This document shows positions 6,289-12,100 of a DNA stretch of 12,100 nt, piece by piece. A model generated the notes under the pieces. The model was not told the DNA's origin, ran no database searches, and was given only the letters and a program-made list of their open reading frames with translations. Both the position numbers and the translations under genes were made by a program. The stretch is from positions 1 through 12,100 of the forward strand of contig JAKABL010000020.1 of the NCBI GenBank assembly GCA_021801885.1. Direction: 5' to 3'. Source of the DNA: a bacterium. GTDB lineage: Bacteria > Patescibacteriota > Minisyncoccia > UBA6257 > 2-01-FULL-56-20. Positions within the stretch are counted from its first letter, which is position 1. Each line of letters starts with the position of its first letter.

Positions 6289-7476
6289 TTACATCGAGGC
6301 CCAGTATGCGGAAAACACCTTTTGAGGGGTTCCGCCACCGTTGGGGTTGAAGGTATAGAGATTGGTCCCGTCCGTCACGAGGATGAATGCGCCCGTGGGG
6401 GCCACTCCCAGGACGCCGTATCCGGGAAGTATCTCGGTCGAACTTCCCGTCTTCACATTCATGGTCCATGTGCTAGACGCATCGGACCAATAGAGGGTAT
6501 TCATATTCGGCGAATAGAATGCCACGACGGAAGGTTGGTTGACGAGAGCATGGGCATTGGTACCGTCGAGGTTCATTTCCCACACTTCATTGTCGTTCGA
6601 GTTATAGAACACGATCTGCCCCTTGGGAGAGACGGAAATGCCCGCGAAGACCGTATCCGGTTCCGTGAACAGTGTTGCAAGCCCGGTGCCGTCGGTATTG
6701 ATGATATCGACGACTTGAGCCTGTCCCGTAGCGACCTCCTCCGCTGCATTGAACACAAGCGATTTCCCGTCGGGGGTGAACGCATAGAACTCAATGGCCA
6801 CATCAACGGGATTGGTTCCCATCTGACTCGACGGATCGAAGCTCGTGATGAGCTTCACGTTTTTTCCGTCCGTTTGGTAGATGTTAAAGACCCTGCTCGT
6901 CGCCGACTCAAGGCAGGCAAACTCCAGATGGTCGGGAGAAAACACCGGATACTTGCAGACCGTCCGCGCGCCGCTTGCATCGTTCGTGGTAAGTGGATTC
7001 GAGACGTTGCCGGTGACATCGGCGAACGATACGACTCCGTTCGCTTCCGCGAGGAAGTCATCGTCAACAGTCACCGCGTAGGTGCCTGATACCGAAGGGT
7101 CGGCATCCGACGTTGCGGTGATGGTTGCGGTTGCCGGACCCGAACCGGTTGATTCCGGCGTTATGACGCCGGAAGAACTTACCGCCGCGACATTTGAGTC
7201 TGAAGACGTCCACTGAACGCCGGTGTTCGTCGTTCCCGTGACGTTGGCCTCCAGCTGAAATTCGGAGGAGGTAACTCCGCGCGGAAATGTGTGAGTGGTT
7301 CCGGTCACGGTTACGGCGACCTGCGTCGTGCCGCTCCCTCCGCCGCTCCCGCTTCCTCCGCCGGTTCCCGTGGTGCCACCGGTGCTGGTCACGCTGCCGG
7401 CTCCGCAGCCGGCGATGGCCGCAGCGAGGGCGAGGGTGGCAATGATATGCATGAACACGCGTGTAGTGCGCTTCAT
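6289..7476 (-). CDS. Lipoprotein with Big2-like domain and TolB/PD40-type propeller
   Basis: This 395-aa protein has a lipoprotein signal, with lipobox I-A-G-C and Cys24 as the lipidation site. A Gly/Ser/Thr linker (about 31-50) and a Big2-like Ig domain (about 52-138, with VQWTSSDSNVAAVSSSGVIT) follow. The C-terminal about 250 residues are beta-propeller repeats of the TolB/PD40 type, recognisable as successive FSPD, FTPDGKSLVFN, VSPKGQIVFYN, YSPN and VAPTG blades, each ending in a D/N-G-type turn. The expected location is anchored to the outer face of the cytoplasmic membrane. The role is unknown; propellers of this type bind proteins or ligands. ATG 7476 is fixed by AAAGGAG 6 nt upstream. 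This gene has a canonical promoter and Shine-Dalgarno sequence unlike its neighbours, which could reflect transfer or simply high expression. Confidence 0.88.
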   Translation of the reverse strand: MKRTTRVFMHIIATLALAAAIAGCGAGSVTSTGGTTGTGGGSGSGGGSGTTQVAVTVTGTTHTFPRGVTSSEFQLEANVTGTTNTGVQWTSSDSNVAAVSSSGVITPESTGSGPATATITATSDADPSVSGTYAVTVDDDFLAEANGVVSFADVTGNVSNPLTTNDASGARTVCKYPVFSPDHLEFACLESATSRVFNIYQTDGKNVKLITSFDPSSQMGTNPVDVAIEFYAFTPDGKSLVFNAAEEVATGQAQVVDIINTDGTGLATLFTEPDTVFAGISVSPKGQIVFYNSNDNEVWEMNLDGTNAHALVNQPSVVAFYSPNMNTLYWSDASSTWTMNVKTGSSTEILPGYGVLGVAPTGAFILVTDGTNLYTFNPNGGGTPQKVFSAYWASM

Positions 7477-7482
7477 AGGCTG

Positions 7483-7489
7483 CTCCTTT
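7483..7489 (-). promoter_or_regulatory. Strong Shine-Dalgarno sequence of the lipoprotein gene
   Basis: On the minus strand, AAAGGAG lies 6 nt upstream of the ATG at 7476. It fixes the start at residue 1 rather than Met9. It is the only clear Shine-Dalgarno sequence at the eight internal gene starts that can be examined here. Confidence 0.8.
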
Positions 7490-7505
7490 GTTGTGAAATG
7501 AAAAC

Positions 7506-7525
7506 CAAGGGAAAACCATCCCTTG
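7506..7525 (-). promoter_or_regulatory. Hairpin in the 5' leader of the lipoprotein mRNA
   Basis: CAAGGGA-N6-TCCCTTG is a 7-bp perfect inverted repeat within the predicted leader of about 54 nt, between the -10 element and the Shine-Dalgarno sequence. It could stabilise the 5' end or be a regulator site. It matches no riboswitch I recognise. Confidence 0.5.
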
Positions 7526-7536
7526 ATCCTGAGGAT

Positions 7537-7565
7537 ATTATATATGAAAAATTAAAAAATGGCAA
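7537..7565 (-). promoter_or_regulatory. Canonical -35/-10 promoter of the lipoprotein gene
   Basis: On the minus strand, TTGCCA (7565-7560) and TATAAT (7542-7537) are separated by exactly 17 bp of A/T-rich spacer. This is the best housekeeping-sigma match in the window, in an AT-rich island within GC-rich DNA. The predicted transcript start is near 7530. Confidence 0.8.
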
Positions 7566-7604
7566 GAAAACGCGGCGCGCCAAGGGTCGCGTGCATGGTC
7601 CGTG

Positions 7605-7626
7605 AAAAGAGGGGAAATTTCCCCTC
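7605..7626 (-). terminator. Palindromic terminator of recG
   Basis: GAGGGGAAATTTCCCCTC (7609-7626) is a perfect 18-bp palindrome, best drawn as a 7-bp stem with an AATT loop, followed on the minus strand by TTTT (7608-7605). It lies 8 nt past the recG stop and before the lipoprotein promoter. The T-run is short, so its strength is uncertain. Confidence 0.65.
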
Positions 7627-7634
7627 ACGAGGCA

Positions 7635-9917
7635 CTATTCCCTGTGGAGTCCGGCGCGGAATTCGACGACGTGGCGGCGGAGGGCGGGGGAGCGGGCGAG
7701 GCGCGGGTCGGTCTTGATGAGCGCGGCGGCCGCGTCGCGGGAATGGCGCACGAGTTCCGGATCGCGGAGCGCTTCCATGGCGATGTCGGGAAGCCCCGAT
7801 TGCTGTTCGCCGAAGAACTGGCCGGGGCCGCGCAGCTGGAGGTCCTTTTCCGCGAGCTCGAATCCGTTCTTCGCCTCCACGATCGCCTTGAGTCGTCCGT
7901 TCGTGGCGTGTGCGGCCGTCGTCGTCATGAGGAAGCAGTATGACGCGTGCGCGCCGCGTCCCACGCGCCCTCGGAACTGATAGAGCTGCGCGAGGCCGAA
8001 CCGTTCGGCGCCTTCGATCATCATGATCGTCGCGTTCGGGACGTCGACGCCCACTTCGACGACGCTCGTTGCGACGAGAATGTCGAACGCGTGGTCCTTG
8101 AACTGCCGCATGACCTCCTCCTTTTCCTTAGCCTTCATCTGGCCGTGGAGCATCGCGACGCGGAGATCGGGGAATATCTCGGTGGAGAGCTTTTCGAATT
8201 CTTCCTTGACCGATTTCAGCTCGAGCGCGCTCGCGAGCGCGCGCTGCCGTGCGGGGGATGCGGGTCGTGCCGCGCCCTTTGCCGCGCCTCCGTCGTCCTT
8301 TGCATCTTCTTCCGCGGGGTCGATCCTCGGACAGATCACGAAAACCTGCCTGCCGGCCGCCACTTCCTTTTCGATGAAGCGGTATGCCGCCGCGCGTTCC
8401 GCGGGGGGAACGATCTTCGTGTCGATCGGTTTGCGCCCGGCGGGAAGTTCCGTGATGAGCGAGAGGTCGAGGTCGCCGAAGACGGAGAGCATGAGGGTGC
8501 GCGGGATCGGCGTGGCCGACATACTGAGGAAATGGGGCACGAGAACTCCTGTGGCGCCCGGTGCATGCCCGGCCGCGGTCTTGCCGAGGAGCTCGGCACG
8601 CTGGTGGACGCCGAAGCGGTGCTGTTCGTCGATCACGACGAGGCCGAGGTTTTTGAACGCGACGTTTCGCTGGATGAGCGCGTGCGTGCCGAAGACGATC
8701 GGGATGGCGCCCGCCGAGGCCTTGGCCGTCGCCTCTTTTTTGGTGATGTGGGATTCGAGTCCGTCATGGTAGCGGACGAGCGCGCTCGACGCGGTAAGGA
8801 GGCCGATGGTGGGAAGGGCGGCGGCATCGTCGCCCGCGGCCGCTTCACGGTTTTTTTCGAAATTGGCAAAAAGCGTTTTCATGGTCTCGAAGTGCTGGCG
8901 CGCGAGGATCTCCGTGGGAGCCATGAACGCGGCCTGGTGGCCGTTCCGCGCCGCGATGAGGGCGGCGAGCGCGGCGACGATCGTCTTACCCGAGCCCACG
9001 TCGCCCTGAAGGAGGCGATGCATGGGGTGCGCGCGCTCCATATCCTGGATGATCTCCCAGAGGGATCGCTTCTGCGAGGGCGTGAGCGCGAAGGGGAGCA
9101 TGGCGAGGAGGCCCTTCATCCATTCAAGGTCAACGCTCATCGAAGGAGCGTGCTGCGCCGCAAGCGTGAGCTTTTCCTGGAGTGTGATGATCTGCAGGAG
9201 AAACAGATCTTCAAAGGAAAATCGCGCACGCGCCGCGGCGGCTTCTTCCGCGGTGCGGGGAAAATGGATGGCGTGAAGCGCATCCATGAGCGGCGGAAGC
9301 GAGAAGGATTCGAGGATGGCTTCGGGGATCCATTCCTTTTGCGGAGGCAGACGGCGGAATGCCTGCTGGATCGCAAAACGGATGCCGCGGGAGGTGAGTC
9401 CCTGGGTTTCGGGGTAGACGGGCACGAGGCGTCCTGTATGGCTGAACTCCTGGCCATCGTTCCCGTCCGCGTCTTCGCCCTCACGCATGCCGGGACGCAG
9501 GCGCAGGAGCTCGTAGGTGGGATTATTGAGATAGAGCTCGCCTTCGTCGGAGATCGATGCCTTGCCGGAGAAATTCGCTTCACGTCCGGGGCGGAGCGTG
9601 TTCGCGAGATACGGCTGATTGAACCATACTGCGCGGATCGATCCCGAGGCGTCGCCAAGGGTCGCTTCCACGATGCTCATATGGCGGCGGAAACTGTGCC
9701 GCACATGGACGTCCTCGACGGTGGCGCGTACGGTCGCCATCTGTCCCGGTTCGAGTTCGGCGACGGAATAGGTTCTGGTGAAATCCTCATACCGCGCGGG
9801 AAAATGCCACAGAAGGTCGCGGATGGTGCGGATGCCCATTTTCTCGAACCGCCGTAAGGACGGGGACCGTGCCCCGATCACTTCATAGAGTGGCGTAGCG
9901 AAGGATACCTGAGGCAT
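7635..9917 (-). CDS. recG: ATP-dependent DNA helicase RecG
   Basis: This 760-aa protein remodels stalled replication forks and migrates Holliday junctions in the cytoplasm. The N-terminal wedge/OB region (about 40-140) precedes the motor. Visible motifs are Walker A GDVGSGKT (305-312), the APTEILA block (333-339), DEQH with HRFGVHQR (430-440), SATPIPRTL (467-475), the LHGQMK block (590-595), QFRGRVGRG (647-655) and the RecG-specific QLRGPGQFFGEQQSGLP (694-710). It is somewhat longer than the usual about 690 aa, owing to Ala/charge-rich insertions near 355-405 and 535-570. ATG 9917 follows a TGA-TATAAT element whose hexamer ends 11 nt upstream, and no Shine-Dalgarno sequence is present. It is complete, with no broken motif. 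Confidence 0.97.
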   Translation of the reverse strand: MPQVSFATPLYEVIGARSPSLRRFEKMGIRTIRDLLWHFPARYEDFTRTYSVAELEPGQMATVRATVEDVHVRHSFRRHMSIVEATLGDASGSIRAVWFNQPYLANTLRPGREANFSGKASISDEGELYLNNPTYELLRLRPGMREGEDADGNDGQEFSHTGRLVPVYPETQGLTSRGIRFAIQQAFRRLPPQKEWIPEAILESFSLPPLMDALHAIHFPRTAEEAAAARARFSFEDLFLLQIITLQEKLTLAAQHAPSMSVDLEWMKGLLAMLPFALTPSQKRSLWEIIQDMERAHPMHRLLQGDVGSGKTIVAALAALIAARNGHQAAFMAPTEILARQHFETMKTLFANFEKNREAAAGDDAAALPTIGLLTASSALVRYHDGLESHITKKEATAKASAGAIPIVFGTHALIQRNVAFKNLGLVVIDEQHRFGVHQRAELLGKTAAGHAPGATGVLVPHFLSMSATPIPRTLMLSVFGDLDLSLITELPAGRKPIDTKIVPPAERAAAYRFIEKEVAAGRQVFVICPRIDPAEEDAKDDGGAAKGAARPASPARQRALASALELKSVKEEFEKLSTEIFPDLRVAMLHGQMKAKEKEEVMRQFKDHAFDILVATSVVEVGVDVPNATIMMIEGAERFGLAQLYQFRGRVGRGAHASYCFLMTTTAAHATNGRLKAIVEAKNGFELAEKDLQLRGPGQFFGEQQSGLPDIAMEALRDPELVRHSRDAAAALIKTDPRLARSPALRRHVVEFRAGLHRE

Positions 9918-9928
9918 TGATTGCCGTA

Positions 9929-9937
9929 ATTATATCA
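9929..9937 (-). promoter_or_regulatory. Extended -10 promoter of recG
   Basis: On the minus strand, TGA-TATAAT is a perfect extended -10 element. Its hexamer ends 11 nt before the recG ATG, predicting a leader of only a few nucleotides and no room for a Shine-Dalgarno sequence. Confidence 0.65.
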
Positions 9938-9982
9938 CGGATCGGCGGTATGGCGTGAGGGGGCGCGGCGGCACGGCATTCT

Positions 9983-9991
9983 TGGTATAAT
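9983..9991 (+). promoter_or_regulatory. Extended -10 promoter of the DUF5666-like gene
   Basis: TGG-TATAAT is a perfect extended -10 element with no clear -35 box. The predicted start near 9998 gives a leader of about 29 nt to ATG 10027. The purine run AGGAAAAGG (10002-10010) is 16 nt from the ATG, too far for a standard Shine-Dalgarno sequence. This promoter is about 45 bp from, and divergent to, that of recG. Confidence 0.65.
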
Positions 9992-10026
9992 AGATTTACA
10001 GAGGAAAAGGTCGAAGAAACCCCATT

Positions 10027-10686
10027 ATGCATATTCATATGAAGATCAACAAATCGGCCATATGGGCTTCCGGCGGGATCATCGCCCTTGCGCTCGTCAT
10101 CGCGATCGCGCCTTCCATGAAGGTGTTCGCGGATAACGGCAGCGAGGGTGGCGGGAACGGGGTCGGCATCGGGAATCTCCCGATCGGTACGTCGACGGGA
10201 TTGCCCGTGGCGCTCCCCGGGCTCATCAACGCCGCAGATCATGTGAGTGCGAACGTGCAGAGCGAGGGCGAAGGCCAGGGCGGCATGAACAGCACCCAGG
10301 AGTCCGCATCGCTCAATGCGAGCGGCAACTTCAAGGTCACCGGCGCGAAGGTGGTTTCCGTGGATACCACGGCGAACACCATCACCGCGACCTTGTACGG
10401 GCTCACGGACACCGTGAACGTCGGCAATGCCGCGATCACGGGCGGCGGCGCGACGATGACGCTCGGCGCCATCAAGGCGGGCGACGTGATCTCCGCGACG
10501 GGGAACCTCGACGAGGTGACGCATGCCATCACGGTGAACACCATCGATGATGTGTCGGCACTGTCGGCGAACCAGTCGGCCATCCAGGCGAAGATCTCTT
10601 CGCTCATGCAGATCGTGCAGCAGCTCCAGGCTCAGCTCCAGTCCATCCTTTCCGGATCGGGATCCGGATCCGGATCGGGGAACTAG
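10027..10686 (+). CDS. Secreted DUF5666-like protein with C-terminal coiled coil
   Basis: This 219-aa protein has an N-terminal signal or anchor (about 5-36, cleavage plausible after VFA-D) and a Gly-rich linker (37-60). A small beta domain lies at about 100-176 (FKVTGAKVVSVDTTANTITA ... AGDVISATGNLD ... ITVNTIDDVS), matching the DUF5666 pattern as I recall it. An amphipathic coiled coil follows (about 178-208, rich in Gln/Ile/Leu), and a (Gly-Ser)4 tail ends the protein. It is probably an extracellular oligomeric protein. ATG 10039 (MKINKSAIWAS) is a credible alternative start, since residues 1-4 add nothing recognisable. A strong terminator follows 18 nt after the stop. Function unknown. 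Confidence 0.85.
   Translation: MHIHMKINKSAIWASGGIIALALVIAIAPSMKVFADNGSEGGGNGVGIGNLPIGTSTGLPVALPGLINAADHVSANVQSEGEGQGGMNSTQESASLNASGNFKVTGAKVVSVDTTANTITATLYGLTDTVNVGNAAITGGGATMTLGAIKAGDVISATGNLDEVTHAITVNTIDDVSALSANQSAIQAKISSLMQIVQQLQAQLQSILSGSGSGSGSGN
10654..10677 (+). repeat. Four 6-bp Gly-Ser coding units
   Basis: The units ggatcg, ggatcc, ggatcc and ggatcg encode (Gly-Ser)4 at the extreme C-terminus. A hexamer repeat changes length without breaking frame, so tail length could vary between strains. Confidence 0.7.
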
Positions 10687-10704
10687 CATACGCATCTGTG
10701 CGAC

Positions 10705-10746
10705 GCAACAAAAAACGAGGCGATCCATCGCCTCGTTTTTTGTTGC
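10705..10746. terminator. Bidirectional 20-bp-stem terminator
   Basis: A perfect 20-bp inverted repeat (10705-10724 with 10727-10746) has a GC core CGAGGCGAT and flanking A- and T-runs, giving a hairpin followed by TTTTTT in both directions. It separates the DUF5666-like gene (+) from the convergent tRNA-Lys (-) and should end both transcripts. Confidence 0.93.
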
Positions 10747-10780
10747 ACGACGTCGTGTACGGGAACTGTCGCGCGTGCGG

Positions 10781-10853
10781 TGCCCCCACCAGGACTCGAA
10801 CCTGGGACCTTCTCCTTAAGAGGGAGCAGCTCTACCAACTGAGCTATAGGGGC
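10781..10853 (-). tRNA. tRNA-Lys (anticodon CTT)
   Basis: This 73-nt tRNA folds fully on the minus strand. The acceptor GCCCCTA pairs with TGGGGGC (one T-G wobble), the D-stem is GCTC/GAGC around AGTTGGTA, the anticodon loop is CTCTTAA with CTT at 10820-10818, and the T-arm is CCAGG-TTCGAGT-CCTGG. The discriminator is A73. The top anticodon-stem pair is G27-A43, a mismatch. The genome continues CCG after the discriminator, so CCA is not encoded and must be added by a nucleotidyltransferase. It decodes AAG lysine codons. Confidence 0.96.
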
Positions 10854-10986
10854 ATGGGACGGTATTCTCTTCACCTTGTTCCCACAACAATTTTAATGAT
10901 TCCGGCGGAAAAAGCAACGGTGCGCGCGACGTGGATGCCGTATGGGGCGTCCGTGCGCGAGGGTGGCATTTCGCGGTGCCGCGCCC

Positions 10987-10992
10987 TATAAT
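10987..10992 (+). promoter_or_regulatory. -10 promoter of tyrS (leaderless)
   Basis: A perfect TATAAT ends 7 nt before the tyrS ATG at 11000, so the transcript should begin at or next to the start codon. GTGGCA at 10963-10968 is a weak -35 candidate (18-bp spacer). No Shine-Dalgarno sequence is present, and there is no T-box-like leader between tRNA-Lys and tyrS. Confidence 0.65.
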
Positions 10993-10999
10993 GCATATC

Positions 11000-12100
11000 A
11001 TGGAACGGAACGATCAGGGAAAGATCGAAGAGCTTCTCACGCGCGGCGTGGAGGAGGTGATCGACCGCGCGCACCTCGAGCGGCGGCTCAAGGAAGGGAA
11101 GCCGCTCCGCGTGAAGCTCGGCATCGATCCCACGAGCCCGAATCTCCATCTTGGTCGCGCGATCCCGCTTCTCAAACTCCGCGACTTCCAGCAGCTCGGC
11201 CATACGGCGGTGCTCATCATAGGGGATTTCACCGGCACGATCGGCGACACGTCCGACAAGGAAAGCGAGCGTCCCATGCTCGACGAGGCGACCGTAACGG
11301 CGAACCTCAAGAGCTATATCGCACAGGCATCGAAGATCATCGACACCGACGCCGCGGAGATCCACTACAACAGTACATGGCTCGCGAAGCTCGATTACGC
11401 GGCGATCGGTCGCCAGGCGGACGCATTCTCGCTTTCGGATTTCGTTTCGCGCGAGAACATCAAGAAGCGGCTCGATGCGGGGAAGCGCGTATCGCTGCGG
11501 GAGCTCCTCTATCCCTTGATGCAGGGATACGATTCCGTCGAGGTGCGCGCGGACGTCGAACTCGGCGGCACCGACCAGCGCTTCAACCTGCTTGCGGGAC
11601 GCGAGCTCCAGCGCCTCCACCATCAGGAACCGCAGGATATCGTCATGGGGCCGCTCATCGAGGGTCTCGATGGCAGGAAGATGAGCTCGAGCTACGGCAA
11701 TACCGTGAATCTTGCGGATGCGCCGAACGATATGTTCGGCAAGGTCATGTCCGTGCGGGATGATCTGGTGATCAAATATTTCATTCTCCTCACGCGCATG
11801 CCGATGGAGGCGGTGCGGGCGCACGAAATGGCGCTCGTCGAAGGCGCGAATCCCCGCGACGTGAAGATGCGCCTTGCGCATGAGATCGTCCGCATGTATC
11901 ACGGCGAGAAGGAGGCCGATGCCGCGGTGGACTATTTCACCCGCACGTTCACCGAAAAGGAGATTCCCGACGCTATGCCGGAGTTCGCGCCGCAGGAGGG
12001 TGCGCGTGACGTGGTGTCGGTCCTTGTGGACGCTGCCCTCGTCGCATCGAAGTCGGAGGCCCGCCGCGCCATAGAACAGGGCGGCGTGAAGATCGACGGC
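11000..12100 (+). CDS. tyrS: Tyrosine--tRNA ligase (3' end beyond the window)
   Basis: The first 367 residues of a class Ic aminoacyl-tRNA synthetase that activates Tyr with ATP and charges tRNA-Tyr. Visible signatures are the HIGH box as HLGR (50-53, in PTSPNLHLGR), GDFTGTIGDTS (75-85), the tyrosine-binding YPLMQGYDS (171-179), GGTDQRFN (189-196), and the KMSKS loop as KMSSS (227-231). The region from about 337 on (VASKSEARRAIEQGGVKI) starts the C-terminal S4 RNA-binding domain, which is cut by the window end. Family length is about 400 aa, so about 30-40 residues are missing. The KMSSS form and overall pattern fit the TyrZ-like group. ATG 11000 is favoured because TATAAT lies just upstream. 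The frame is open to the window edge. Confidence 0.96.
   Translation, partial: MERNDQGKIEELLTRGVEEVIDRAHLERRLKEGKPLRVKLGIDPTSPNLHLGRAIPLLKLRDFQQLGHTAVLIIGDFTGTIGDTSDKESERPMLDEATVTANLKSYIAQASKIIDTDAAEIHYNSTWLAKLDYAAIGRQADAFSLSDFVSRENIKKRLDAGKRVSLRELLYPLMQGYDSVEVRADVELGGTDQRFNLLAGRELQRLHHQEPQDIVMGPLIEGLDGRKMSSSYGNTVNLADAPNDMFGKVMSVRDDLVIKYFILLTRMPMEAVRAHEMALVEGANPRDVKMRLAHEIVRMYHGEKEADAAVDYFTRTFTEKEIPDAMPEFAPQEGARDVVSVLVDAALVASKSEARRAIEQGGVKIDG

Noticed and set aside
6277..7089. 270-aa plus-strand frame opposite the lipoprotein gene
   Set aside because: The minus strand has lipobox, Shine-Dalgarno sequence and promoter; the plus frame overlaps the terminator and lacks support.
7947..9857. 636-aa open frame antisense to recG
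   Set aside because: It lies wholly within recG on the opposite strand, lacks any recognisable domain, and is rich in Arg/Gly/Glu as expected from the mirror of a GC-rich gene.
10854..10999. Possible T-box or other riboswitch between tRNA-Lys and tyrS
   Set aside because: The tyrS -10 element lies 7 nt from its ATG, leaving no leader RNA, and no T-box consensus is visible.
10871..11902. 343-aa minus-strand frame opposite tyrS
   Set aside because: The plus strand encodes unmistakable TyrS motifs throughout; the antisense translation has none.
1..12100. CRISPR array, insertion sequence or prophage
   Set aside because: No regularly spaced direct repeats, transposase, integrase or phage structural gene beyond the fibre-like motifs was seen; the coding repeats are irregularly spaced.

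Overview
The window looks like chromosomal DNA from a Candidate Phyla Radiation (Patescibacteria) bacterium, most likely Parcubacteria/Kaiserbacteria-like. This is inferred from protein style, not from a marker-gene phylogeny. The clues are GQSLV-type prepilins, secreted proteins with GWAWND-IGWIDF repeats, proteins with repeated VGIGTTSP-x-x-x-L-x-VNG modules, DUF5666-like proteins with a C-terminal coiled coil, and small housekeeping genes with almost no Shine-Dalgarno sequences. GC content is high and genes are tightly packed. No stretch over 300 bases lacks a gene.

Positions 8-6192 (+ strand) hold six consecutive co-directional genes for anchored or secreted extracellular proteins. They are: a membrane-anchored protein with a Ser/Pro tail (8-526), a type IV prepilin-like protein (531-1139), a triple WAWND-repeat secreted protein (1155-2060), a phage-tail-fibre-like surface protein (2149-3984), an anchored leucine-rich-repeat protein (4073-4666), and an anchored Ig-like, MopE-like metal-binding, cysteine-rich protein (4669-6192). 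Extended -10 promoters (TGG-TATACT, TGG-TAGAAT) divide the run into about four transcription units. It reads as a surface, pilus and adhesion locus.

Positions 6193-7600 hold a convergent minus-strand lipoprotein gene with a Big2-like domain and a TolB/PD40-like propeller. It is the only gene here with a textbook -35/-10 promoter and a strong Shine-Dalgarno sequence, so it stands apart from its neighbours. It has its own terminator at 6241-6273.

Positions 7605-9937 (- strand) hold recG, a complete branch-migration helicase gene, with a nearly leaderless promoter and a palindromic terminator.

Positions 9983-12100 hold a secreted DUF5666-like/coiled-coil protein (+), a perfect 20-bp bidirectional terminator, tRNA-Lys(CTT) (-), and the start of tyrS (+), cut by the window edge. 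The tyrS gene also appears to be leaderless.

Two things merit most attention. One is the dense surface-protein locus, which could be a host- or cell-attachment apparatus. The other is the recurring arrangement of an extended -10 element placed 5-11 nt from the start codon with no Shine-Dalgarno sequence, which implies leaderless or near-leaderless translation initiation.
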